Positions 40,889 through 49,078 of a DNA stretch of 64,000 bases are shown one piece after another. Made by a program: the position numbers and the translations under genes. The notes under the pieces were generated by a model. That model did not search any database, was not told the origin of the DNA, and was given only the letters and a program-made list of their open reading frames with translations. Source of the stretch: Candidatus Latescibacterota bacterium (lineage in GTDB: Bacteria; Latescibacterota; UBA2968; UBA8231). The DNA lies in the NCBI GenBank assembly GCA_022827835.1, contig JAJEIO010000017.1:1-64000 (forward strand). The letters run 5' to 3'. The stretch's first letter is position 1, and each line of letters starts with the position of its first letter.

Positions 40889-41931
40889 ACACGCCACTGT
40901 TAGAAGCGCGGGGTGCGAGCCGGGCTTTTGGCGGCGGTGTGTTCGACCGGCAGCGGATTGTTGCAGTCGCCGACGCCTCGTTGGTGATTCCGGAGGACGA
41001 TCCCGTGGTGGTAGCGATTGCTGGTGAAAGTGGTAGCGGCAAGACTACTTTGGCGCGTCTGTTGCTGGGCATTTTGCCTCCGACTGGTGGATCGGTGCGC
41101 TACCAAGGCACGGAATTGAGCGATCTCGACGCCAAGGCGAGACAGACGTTTCGCCGGCAGGTGCAGGCTGTGTTTCAGGATCCCTTTGAGGTGTTTAATC
41201 CGTTCTACCGGGTGGATCATTCCCTGACGGTGCCGATCGCCAAGTTCTTTCCGGAACTGTCGCGCTACGAGCGGCGGCAGCGGATTGAGGAGGGGCTGCA
41301 AGCGGTCGGTCTGCGTCCAGAGGAGACGCTCGGGCGTTATCCCCATCAGCTAAGCGGCGGTCAGCGCCAGCGCATCATGGTGGCGCGAGCGTTGTTGCTC
41401 GATCCGCGCGTGATTGTGGCCGACGAGCCGGTGTCGATGGTGGATGCCTCGTTGCGCGCTACCATCTTGGAGACCTTGTCCCGCATCCATAGGGAACGCG
41501 GCATTAGTCTCGTGTACATCACGCACGATCTGACTACGGCGTACCAACTGAGTCATACTATTCTCGTCATGTACCAGGGTGCGGTGGTCGAAGTGGGCGA
41601 TGTGGAGCAGGTTATCAAGGCACCGAAGCACCCTTACACGCAGCTACTTGTGAGTTCCATTCCGCTGCCGGATGCGAAACGACGCTGGGGCGAAGGCTCG
41701 GTTGAGGTCACGCATAGCGGGCCGACAGTGGAAGAGGATGCAGAGATTCCGGGCGCTACTGGTGGTTGCGCTTTTGCCGAGCGCTGTCCTCACGTCATGT
41801 CCCGCTGTCGGCAGCAGCATCCGCCGTTGGTGCAGACCGATGCTGGCCGTGCTGCAGCTTGCTATCTCTATGAGGACGCTGCGGTGCTGTCGGAAGAGCA
41901 GGTCGCCGACCTGTCTTGGGGAGGTAAATGA
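40885..41931 (+). CDS. ABC importer ATP-binding protein, DppF/OppF type
   Basis: A 348-residue second ATPase of the importer: Walker A GESGSGKTTLAR, signature QLSGGQRQRIMVA, Walker B VIVADEPVSMVD, H-loop ITHDLTT, C-terminal GCAFAERCPHVMSRC. The GTG start overlaps the previous stop (GTGA). The cognate binding protein lies 842 bases downstream, beyond an inserted toxin-antitoxin pair. Confidence 0.87.
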   Translation: MNTPLLEARGASRAFGGGVFDRQRIVAVADASLVIPEDDPVVVAIAGESGSGKTTLARLLLGILPPTGGSVRYQGTELSDLDAKARQTFRRQVQAVFQDPFEVFNPFYRVDHSLTVPIAKFFPELSRYERRQRIEEGLQAVGLRPEETLGRYPHQLSGGQRQRIMVARALLLDPRVIVADEPVSMVDASLRATILETLSRIHRERGISLVYITHDLTTAYQLSHTILVMYQGAVVEVGDVEQVIKAPKHPYTQLLVSSIPLPDAKRRWGEGSVEVTHSGPTVEEDAEIPGATGGCAFAERCPHVMSRCRQQHPPLVQTDAGRAAACYLYEDAAVLSEEQVADLSWGGK

Positions 41932-41995
41932 ACGATGCGGCGAGCGGGTTGGCAGCATCGGTACCAAGCTAATTTCGGTTTTTAAGAGGCGATGA

Positions 41996-42481
41996 ATGGA
42001 CTGGAAGATCTATCTCGATAACTGTTGTTTGAGCCGTCCCTTTGACGATCAGACGCAAGATCGAATTCGCCTTGAAACCGAAGCTATTATGCTGATCATG
42101 GTGCGCTTTTACACTAGGCAATGGCAATGGATCGCCAGCGAAGTTTCTATGTTTGAAGCCGATCAAAACCTTGACTTGAGACAACGCTTTCGAGTAAAAT
42201 TCCTGCTAACGTACGCTCATCAGACCGTTTCCGTTGATGCAACCGAGACTACGAGAGGCAAGCATTTTGAATCATTGGGGTTTAAGCCATTCGATGCTTT
42301 GCATCTTGCCTGCGCCGAAAGCGGTCACGCGAATTGCCTGCTAACAACGGATGACCGGATGCTTAACAAGGCGAAAAGCATCAGTTCGCAACTTGGCATC
42401 CGCGTCGAAAACCCGCTTACATGGTTACAGGAGATAACTGAAAATGAACGCCTTAAAGATGACAGCGAATCAGATCCATGA
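41996..42481 (+). CDS. PIN-domain protein, probable toxin
   Basis: A 161-residue PIN-type nuclease candidate. The first acidic residue is in KIYLDNCCLSRPFDD, then a conserved Glu helix (IRLETEAIML), and the later acidic pair in FKPFDALHLACAESGHANCLLTTDD. This is the PIN subgroup whose genes start LDNCCLNRPFDDQ in many bacteria and are paired with a small conserved partner, as here. AGAGG precedes the ATG by 7 bases. The gene sits inside the importer operon. Confidence 0.75.
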   Translation: MDWKIYLDNCCLSRPFDDQTQDRIRLETEAIMLIMVRFYTRQWQWIASEVSMFEADQNLDLRQRFRVKFLLTYAHQTVSVDATETTRGKHFESLGFKPFDALHLACAESGHANCLLTTDDRMLNKAKSISSQLGIRVENPLTWLQEITENERLKDDSESDP

Positions 42482-42668
42482 ACTCGGTATTGAGGCACTT
42501 TTGCAGAAACTCGGCCCGGTTGGAACGATTCGTTTTCTCCATCAGTACGAAACGGGCAAGGGCAATTACTCGGTTGATCGGCAGCAATGGCTTACTGTGC
42601 CAGATGTCGAGACGCTCGCCAACCAGATACAGCGGTCTCGCGAAGACGATTCTTCTGGTAGAGAATAG
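42444..42668 (+). CDS. Small partner of the PIN protein, probable antitoxin
   Basis: A 74-residue protein (or 69 from the ATG at 42459) overlapping the PIN gene by 38 bases. The pattern LGIEALLQKLGPVGTIRFLHQYETGKGNYSVDRQQWL is the one commonly seen beside LDNCC-type PIN genes and is taken as the antitoxin. No DNA-binding fold is obvious. Function rests on gene pairing. Confidence 0.66.
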   Translation: MNALKMTANQIHELGIEALLQKLGPVGTIRFLHQYETGKGNYSVDRQQWLTVPDVETLANQIQRSREDDSSGRE

Positions 42669-42700
42669 CAATCCTCGCATTGACCGTCTGGGCGGCCTGA

Positions 42701-42727
42701 GTAGGGGCGACCGGCCAGTCACCCCTA
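42701..42727. repeat. Palindromic repeat (REP/MITE-like)
   Basis: GTAGGGGCGAC, a GC-rich centre, then GTCACCCCTA: an imperfect inverted repeat with about 10-base arms and one internal mismatch. Palindromes of the form GTAGGGGCGA...CGCCCCTAC are widespread dispersed elements in several uncultivated and environmental phyla. It lies between the toxin-antitoxin pair and the binding-protein gene. Confidence 0.55.
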
Positions 42728-42772
42728 TATGCTGCATCCAATCCTACTCCTTTGAAAAACAGTAACTTCACC

Positions 42773-44542
42773 ATGCAAAGGGTACTCCTACTACCGCTTG
42801 CGGTATGCGCGGTACTGGCTAGCTGTGGGCCGGCTGTGGTGTTGGACGATGTCCCTCGGGACCGCACCATGATCTTGATGAATGGCGGTCCGAACCAGTA
42901 TTCCCTGTTCGACAATCAGAACCCCTACATCCCCGGCTCCGATCAGGGATTCCACATGGGCACGCTGCCAGCGGTGTTTGAGCCGCTGATTATGTACAAC
43001 GTGCTCACTGGGGAATACGAGAACTGGCTGGCCGAGAGTTGGGAGTACAACGACAGCTTTACCGTGCTCACCGTGAAAATCCGCGAGGGCATTGAATGGG
43101 CGGACGGCGTCCCGTTCACGGCGCGCGACGTGGCCTTCACCTTCGACATGCTGCGCGATCACGCCGAGGCCATGGTGCATCTGGCCGATCTACCCGAGTT
43201 TTTCGACTCCATTGAGGTTGTTGACGACCACACCATGCGACTATTGCTCAAAAAGGCGGGGCCAGCGTTTTGGGCGACTACGCTGAGCAGCAACCACGGC
43301 ATCTTCGTCTTGCCCGAGCATGTCTGGAAAGATCAAGACCCACTAGAGTTCACCTTCCACGACATCGACGGCGGCTTGCCCTTGGGCACGGGGCCCTACC
43401 GCCTCGTGTACGCTTCTCCGTACCAGAAGATCTACGATTTGCGTCAGGACTGGTGGGGGGCTAAGAAGGGGTTTAAGCGGCTGCCGAGAATCCAGCGAAT
43501 TATCTACGTGCCGCAGCAAGAGGAGAGCCAGGCCGCGCAACTGCTGCTGACCGATCAGCTCGACATGGCACCCATCATGCAGGTGCTCACCCTCGAAAGC
43601 GTGTTAGAGCGCAATGCGCGGGTCGTGACCTTTGCCGATCGGCAGCCGCCCTATGGCTACTTGGACTGGTGTCCCATTGACCTCAACATGAACTGCTCGG
43701 AGCCGCCCTTTGACGATCCGCAGATTCGCCGGGCGATCAGCATGGCCATCGACCGGGAAAAACTCGTCCAGCTAGCCGAGTCAGGGGCGGGCGTGGTCGC
43801 GCTGCATCCCTTCACGCCCTACGAATGGTTCGCGCCTTTTGACGAGGCCCTGCAGGAGATTCTCGCGCGGCACGGGTACGATTCCAAGCCGCACTTGGAA
43901 GAAGTAAATCGGATCATGGAGGGGAAAGGCTATCGCAAGGACGACGAGGGCTTGTGGGTTAGCCCAGAGGGCGAGCGCGTCGAGATCGCCATGTACGTGC
44001 CGCAGTGGCTGCGAGCCTACGGTCCGCCGCTGACTCAGCAGCTACGCGACGCTGGTTTTGATGCGAACTTTGACACCTCGCCCGGCTTGACTTCGCTCGT
44101 GCAGACGGGAGAGCAGAAGGTTTCCCTCGGCTGCAAGGGACCGAGTGGGGTGCGCGGCATGGACCCCTACCTGATGTTGTCTTACTACACCTCGCAGTAC
44201 TTCCGGCCCACGGGGCAGCCGGCACCGCTGTGGTCAACCACTTCGCGCTGGCGCAACGAGGAGTTCGACCGCATTGTCGAGCGCATCGCGCCTCTACAGG
44301 TCGGCGACGAGGAACTGTTGGAGTTGTTCAGCGAGGCGATGGAGATATGGGTGGGAGAGTTGCCCGACATCTTTCTGGCGCAGTTAATCATTCGCTATCC
44401 TTGCAACACCACCCGCTGGAGCGGTTGGCCGAGTCAGCAAGATCCCTACGGCTTCCCGCACTCTTGGCAGTGGGAGTTGTTGAAGACTTTTATCCGGCTG
44501 GAGCCTGTGGATAATGGGGCAATGGCTCGGGGAGAAGGGTAA
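42773..44542 (+). CDS. ABC importer substrate-binding lipoprotein (SBP family 5)
   Basis: A 589-residue family 5 solute-binding protein. Signal MQRVLLLPLAVCAVLASC ends in a lipobox, then typical family-5 elements: NWLAESWEYNDSFTVLTVKIREGIEWADG, PFTARDVAFTFDML, and DDPQIRRAISMAIDREKLVQ. It is presumably the receptor for the DppBCDF-type importer encoded upstream; family 5 proteins bind peptides but also oligosaccharides and opines. With glycan enzymes on both sides, a sugar ligand is as likely as a peptide. The start is chosen by signal peptide; no strong ribosome site. Confidence 0.85.
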   Translation: MQRVLLLPLAVCAVLASCGPAVVLDDVPRDRTMILMNGGPNQYSLFDNQNPYIPGSDQGFHMGTLPAVFEPLIMYNVLTGEYENWLAESWEYNDSFTVLTVKIREGIEWADGVPFTARDVAFTFDMLRDHAEAMVHLADLPEFFDSIEVVDDHTMRLLLKKAGPAFWATTLSSNHGIFVLPEHVWKDQDPLEFTFHDIDGGLPLGTGPYRLVYASPYQKIYDLRQDWWGAKKGFKRLPRIQRIIYVPQQEESQAAQLLLTDQLDMAPIMQVLTLESVLERNARVVTFADRQPPYGYLDWCPIDLNMNCSEPPFDDPQIRRAISMAIDREKLVQLAESGAGVVALHPFTPYEWFAPFDEALQEILARHGYDSKPHLEEVNRIMEGKGYRKDDEGLWVSPEGERVEIAMYVPQWLRAYGPPLTQQLRDAGFDANFDTSPGLTSLVQTGEQKVSLGCKGPSGVRGMDPYLMLSYYTSQYFRPTGQPAPLWSTTSRWRNEEFDRIVERIAPLQVGDEELLELFSEAMEIWVGELPDIFLAQLIIRYPCNTTRWSGWPSQQDPYGFPHSWQWELLKTFIRLEPVDNGAMARGEG

Positions 44543-44545
44543 GCT

Positions 44546-46675
44546 ATGGACACTGCGGACACTGATATCAAGACGCATCGGAACGAGATCGAGCCGCTGG
44601 CGATGGCTGGCGATGTCCGCCTGCTGCTGAACGGCGAGTGGGAGTTTGCCGAGGGTCCCGAAGGCGATCCGCCGACCGATGGCTGGGAGCGCGTGCGCGT
44701 GCCACATCGCTCGCGCGAGTTTGAAGACGAGCCGCCCGAGTCCGGTTGGTACCGCACGGAACTGCGCCTACCCGACGGCTGGGATGCAGACGGGCGCATC
44801 GTGCTTGACTTAGGGAGGGTCCGTCACTTTGGGCGCGCTTATCTCGATGGCGAGGTGATCGGCGAGCACTACGGTATGCGTTTGCCTTGGCGCATTGACT
44901 TGACTGCTAGCATCCGTTCGGGACGCGATCACCGGCTCGACGTGTTTACTCACAACTGTAGCGGCCGCTATGCGCATCCCGACGCCTCACGGCTGAGTGA
45001 AGAAGCGGAAAAAGCCCTCGACACTCGCTTCTGGTACACGAGCGCCGCCACCGTTGGCATGGAGTCAGATGTGTGGCTGAGTTGGGAGTCGCGGGTCCGG
45101 GTCGAAGATGTGCAGATCGTCACGTCGGTGCGGGCGCGCGAAATCCGCGTTGGGTTGACGGTTCGCAATGATGCCGAGGAAGGGTTTCACGGCGACGTTC
45201 GTCTGCGGGTGCGCCGCGCGGGCGAGACGGAACTGGAACTTGTAGGCTGCGATCCCGATTTGTCACCGGGGGAGAGCCGTCGCCTAGAGATCGCAGCGCC
45301 TTGGCGCGATGCCGTGCTCTGGGGTCGTCCGCCGTACGGCGAGCCGGTTTTGTACTTTCTCGAAAGTTTGCTGCACTCGGCAGGTCGCGCGTTGCATACT
45401 ACCGTGACTCGCTTTGGTTTCCGCGAGATCTGGGCCGAGGGGGATCGGCTGTTGCTCAACGGCATTCAGCTAATGCCTTGGGGAGACCACACGGTGCCGT
45501 ACGTGTACGAACGCCAGTGGCTGACGCGCAAGTTCGTCGATCTGGCCGACGCCAATGTCAGCATTGTCGAGCACCACCGCTACGATCCGCCGCCGGTGTT
45601 TTACGACGTGGCCGACGAGCTTGGCGTGTTCGTAGTGGGGGCCAACTTCTGCGTTGGTACGGGACAGGTGTACACGCCGGAGATGGACGTGCGGGAGAAG
45701 GCGCTGGTAAGGGAGTACCAGCTAGCGGTGGCCGACTACTGGATCCGCTCGGTCCGCAACCACCCCTCGATCTTGTTCTGGGACATCACGGACGCGCGAG
45801 AGCCCGAGTACTGCGTACCCCTGCTGCGCAAGGTGAAGGAACTCGACGATAGCCGCATCGCCGAAGTCACTTTTGATCCGTCCGTGGCCACGGACGAGTT
45901 GATTGAACTGATTGATTGCTACCGGCTGTTCAGTGGATTGGAGAACATTGAGGCGAGCATTGACGAAATCCGCAGCGGCCTCCCAGTGAAACCGATCCGG
46001 GTCGGTGAGGCGGGCATCTTCGATGGGGGATCTTGGGGAGAGCAGGAGGAGCCGCCGCTGTCGGAAGGCTGGTGGGAATTTTTGACCTCAATGCCGGAGC
46101 GCAATATACACGGGTTGCAGACGTTTTTCCTCGCCGATATGGACTACCGAGGCTTTACCGACCACGTGCCGGGGATGTTGGCCGGACCGCTCGACGTGAA
46201 GGTCACGTGGCCGTCGCAGTCGGGAGCGGACGCCCGCATCGATCCTTTCGGCGCGGGGACGCCAGCGGCGTGGGGCAAGCATCGGCTGTGTCTCAATTGG
46301 TGCGATCCGCAGCAGCCAGTCTCGCGTCCGACGGCGACGACGGCTTGGTCACAGGAGTTGTTCCGCCGACTCGCCGGGCGGGATGTGGGGCCGCTGGCGC
46401 ACGAGCGATTGCCGGAGGTGCTGGTGCGGGTGATGCGCGACGGGCAACCGGTCGCCTGCGCCTGCGTTTTGGTGACTCCGCTGGCTGGGCAAGCGATTCT
46501 GCCCTATGCCGTGCGGGCCGATCTGGCGGGTACGGCGTGGTTTGTGTTGCCTGAAGCGGGTGCGTATTGCTTTACTTGTCAGGGCGCAAGTGTGGATGTC
46601 GAAGGCCAGCGGCAGCCGATCCGCGCGCCGGGGGGATACGATCACGTACAGTCGGTGACGCTGCATTTGACCTAA
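44546..46675 (+). CDS. Glycoside hydrolase family 2-like protein
   Basis: A 709-residue protein with GH2 architecture: N-terminal jelly-roll (about 25-190, LLLNGEWEFAEG, RVPHRS, GWYRTEL), Ig-like domain (about 195-290), TIM barrel (about 300-560) and a C-terminal extension. The usual acid/base region RNHPSxxxWSxxNE reads RNHPSILFWDITDAREP, so the catalytic Glu is shifted or absent; the nucleophile region is PIRVGEAGIF. No signal peptide, so intracellular action on an imported glycan is implied. It starts 3 bases after the binding-protein stop. Beta-galactosidase, glucuronidase or a non-hydrolytic variant are all possible. Confidence 0.75.
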   Translation: MDTADTDIKTHRNEIEPLAMAGDVRLLLNGEWEFAEGPEGDPPTDGWERVRVPHRSREFEDEPPESGWYRTELRLPDGWDADGRIVLDLGRVRHFGRAYLDGEVIGEHYGMRLPWRIDLTASIRSGRDHRLDVFTHNCSGRYAHPDASRLSEEAEKALDTRFWYTSAATVGMESDVWLSWESRVRVEDVQIVTSVRAREIRVGLTVRNDAEEGFHGDVRLRVRRAGETELELVGCDPDLSPGESRRLEIAAPWRDAVLWGRPPYGEPVLYFLESLLHSAGRALHTTVTRFGFREIWAEGDRLLLNGIQLMPWGDHTVPYVYERQWLTRKFVDLADANVSIVEHHRYDPPPVFYDVADELGVFVVGANFCVGTGQVYTPEMDVREKALVREYQLAVADYWIRSVRNHPSILFWDITDAREPEYCVPLLRKVKELDDSRIAEVTFDPSVATDELIELIDCYRLFSGLENIEASIDEIRSGLPVKPIRVGEAGIFDGGSWGEQEEPPLSEGWWEFLTSMPERNIHGLQTFFLADMDYRGFTDHVPGMLAGPLDVKVTWPSQSGADARIDPFGAGTPAAWGKHRLCLNWCDPQQPVSRPTATTAWSQELFRRLAGRDVGPLAHERLPEVLVRVMRDGQPVACACVLVTPLAGQAILPYAVRADLAGTAWFVLPEAGAYCFTCQGASVDVEGQRQPIRAPGGYDHVQSVTLHLT

Positions 46676-46697
46676 GTCTCTCAAGCGGAGAATGATC

Positions 46698-48143
46698 ATG
46701 CCAGACACTCGTCCCAATATCCTGCTCATCATGACCGACCAGCAGCGCGGCGACTGCATGGGGCTCGATCCCCACAGTCCCTCGTGTCTGCAAACGCCCA
46801 ACTTGGACTGGCTGGCGCGCACGGGCACGCACTTTCACCACGGCTATTCCGAATGTCCCAGTTGCATTCCCGCGCGCCGCAGCTTGATGACCGGCACGGC
46901 ACCCGCGGCCAATGGGGCCGTTGGCTTCAGAGGCGCACCGTGGGACCCGCCCCACACCTTGGCCGGCGAGCTGTCCAAAGCAGGTTATCAGACGGAGATG
47001 ATCGGCAAACTCCACTTAACCCCCCACCGCAAGCGCTACGGCTTTGACCACATGCAACTGGCCGATGCCACCCGGGGCGCTGACAACGACTACGTCGAAT
47101 GGCTGCGGCAATACCACGGTCGCAATGAAGTCGATCCCGGCATGGCCCACGGCATTTCCGCCAACGGCTGGGTTGGCCGCCCGCACCATTTGCCCGAAGA
47201 ACAGATGCATACTTTTTGGTGCGTTGATCGGGCTATGGACTTTCTGCGCAAACGCGATCCTTCGGCTCCGTTTTTTCTCAATGTTTCCTTTATCGATCCC
47301 CACCCTCCGCTCACGCCACCTGCTCCTTATTACGACCGCTACATTAACCGCAACCTGCCCGATCCCTTTGTCGGCGATTGGGCACCCGCATTCGATGGTC
47401 CCGAAAAAGGTCTCAATCCCAATGGGTGGGAAATTCGTCTCGACGAACACGACATGCGCTGTAGTCGCGCCGCTTATTACGGCATGATCAACTTCATAGA
47501 CGACCAGATCGGCCGCCTCATCCAGTTTACCGGTGGTCTCGACAACTGCTTAGTCATCTTCACCTCCGACCACGGCGAAATGCTGGGCGACCACAACCTC
47601 TTTCGCAAAACTTGGCCCTATGAAGCGTCGGCGCGAGTTCCGTTTTTCATGCGCGCGCCAAAAAATTGGGACTATCCCGAAGAAGTCATCAGCAACAGTC
47701 CCGTCGGCATCCAAGACATCATGCCCACCATCCTCAATGCGGCTGGCATCGACGTTCCCGATACCTGCACGGGCAAAAGCCTTCTGCCCGTCATGCAGGG
47801 CGATGCCGACGGCGTCCGGGAATTTCTCCACGGAGAACACGCTGGCTGTTACGCCCGCGACCACGGCAACCACTTTCTCACCGATGGGCACTGCAAGTAC
47901 ATCTGGTATTCGCAGACGGGTCAGGAGCATCTTTTCGACTTGGACGAAGATCCCCAGGAAATGCGCGACTTGTCTCGTGAATCCGACGCTGAGACTAGAA
48001 TGCAACCTTGGCGAGATCGCCTCAGCGAAATCCTCAAAGATCGACCGGAAGGTTTTGTCGATGGTACGCGCTTGATCCCCGGCCAACCCCATGACGCGCT
48101 GCTGCCGGACTACGATCCAGAAGCGACTTATCCCTATCTATGA
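46698..48143 (+). CDS. Sulfatase (formylglycine type)
   Basis: A 482-residue alkaline-phosphatase-superfamily sulfatase. The metal-binding start PNILLIMTDQQRGD and the formylglycine motif CIPARRSLMTG (C-x-P-x-R) are intact; later FTSDHGEMLGDH supplies metal ligands. No signal peptide is seen, so it would be cytoplasmic. GGAG lies 7 bases before the ATG at 46698. Position in the uptake operon suggests desulfation of an imported sulfated sugar. No anaerobic maturase or FGE gene is in the window. Confidence 0.88.
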   Translation: MPDTRPNILLIMTDQQRGDCMGLDPHSPSCLQTPNLDWLARTGTHFHHGYSECPSCIPARRSLMTGTAPAANGAVGFRGAPWDPPHTLAGELSKAGYQTEMIGKLHLTPHRKRYGFDHMQLADATRGADNDYVEWLRQYHGRNEVDPGMAHGISANGWVGRPHHLPEEQMHTFWCVDRAMDFLRKRDPSAPFFLNVSFIDPHPPLTPPAPYYDRYINRNLPDPFVGDWAPAFDGPEKGLNPNGWEIRLDEHDMRCSRAAYYGMINFIDDQIGRLIQFTGGLDNCLVIFTSDHGEMLGDHNLFRKTWPYEASARVPFFMRAPKNWDYPEEVISNSPVGIQDIMPTILNAAGIDVPDTCTGKSLLPVMQGDADGVREFLHGEHAGCYARDHGNHFLTDGHCKYIWYSQTGQEHLFDLDEDPQEMRDLSRESDAETRMQPWRDRLSEILKDRPEGFVDGTRLIPGQPHDALLPDYDPEATYPYL

Positions 48144-48153
48144 GCTAAGTACG

Positions 48154-48180
48154 CGATAGTAAAATCCACTTCTAGACAAA
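48154..48180. repeat. Direct repeat, left of phosphoesterase gene
   Basis: CGATAGTAAAATCC then ACTTCTAGACAAA. A near copy lies at 49037-49064, 883 bases away, in the same orientation; the pair exactly brackets the metallophosphoesterase gene. Confidence 0.7.
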
Positions 48181-48201
48181 TTGTCGCAGGGCGGTAATCT
48201 T

Positions 48202-49035
48202 TTGCGTTTATGGACGCTGTCAGACATGCATCTCTCCCATCCGGAAAATCGCGAAGTGCTGGAGAGTTTTCCGGCCTTTTCCGAGGACTGGCTGATTCTA
48301 GCGGGAGACGTTACCGACGGTCCGCGGCGGCTCGACTGGTGCTTTCGGCAATTGACTCCGAAGTTCCGCCAGATCGTCTGGGTTCCCGGAAACCACGAAC
48401 TCTGGACAACTCCCAACGCGACTCACGGACTTCGCGGCGTCGCGCTCTACGAGCAGCTCGTCCAGATTGCTCGCGTCCACGGAGTTCTCACCCCGGAGGA
48501 TCCCTACCCGGTGGTTGAACATCGGGCCGGGACGGTTCTGATCGCGCCGCTGTTCCTGCTCTACGACTACAGCTTCCGGCCCCGGCACGTCCGGCGTGAC
48601 GAGGTAGTTCGGTGGGCCCGGGAAACCGGCGCTGCCTGCGCCGACGAAATGATGCTGCATCCCGACCCGTTTCCGGATCGGGAATCGTGGTGCGCCGCAC
48701 GCTGCAAGGATACCGCCACTCGGCTCGCGTCGTATCCTGCGGATCTTCCCAAGGTCCTGATCAATCACTTTCCGCTCGAAGAACAACACGCCGTACTGCC
48801 ACGGGTTCCCCGATTCACTCCGTGGTGCGGGACCCGCCGGACCCGGGGTTGGCACCGCCGCTTCAATGCGTGCGCAGTGGTGTACGGCCACCTCCACATT
48901 CGGGACACCCATTGGCTTGACGGCGTGCCTTTCCGAGAGGTGTCCTTGGGGTACCCGCAGCAGTGGGACCGCCAGCGGGGTATCGGTGCCTATCTGCGGG
49001 AAGTGACCTTGGCGCCCCGGGGAGCGACCTTCTGA
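48202..49035 (+). CDS. Calcineurin-like metallophosphoesterase
   Basis: A 277-residue binuclear metallophosphoesterase. All family motifs are visible: D-x-H in TLSDMHLS, GDVTDGP, GNHELW, a central His in VLINHFPLEE, and GHLHIRD. No ATG precedes the first motif, so translation must start at TTG or similar: TTG 48202 gives the typical MRLW-TLSDMHL start; TTG 48181 is the alternative. It sits between the sulfatase and the oxidoreductase and is bracketed by direct repeats, which suggests it entered this operon as a unit. Substrate unknown. Confidence 0.82.
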   Translation: MRLWTLSDMHLSHPENREVLESFPAFSEDWLILAGDVTDGPRRLDWCFRQLTPKFRQIVWVPGNHELWTTPNATHGLRGVALYEQLVQIARVHGVLTPEDPYPVVEHRAGTVLIAPLFLLYDYSFRPRHVRRDEVVRWARETGAACADEMMLHPDPFPDRESWCAARCKDTATRLASYPADLPKVLINHFPLEEQHAVLPRVPRFTPWCGTRRTRGWHRRFNACAVVYGHLHIRDTHWLDGVPFREVSLGYPQQWDRQRGIGAYLREVTLAPRGATF

Positions 49036-49036
49036 T

Positions 49037-49064
49037 CGATAGTAAAATCCCACTTCTATCAAAA
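49037..49064. repeat. Direct repeat, right of phosphoesterase gene
   Basis: CGATAGTAAAATCCC then ACTTCTATCAAAA, matching 48154-48180 with one inserted base and a few 3' differences. It doubles as the leader of the following oxidoreductase gene. Confidence 0.7.
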
Positions 49065-49078
49065 CGCTGGAGGAGACC

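Noticed and set aside
49000..49064. Insertion sequence around the phosphoesterase gene
   Set aside because: There are direct repeats but no transposase and no terminal inverted repeats.
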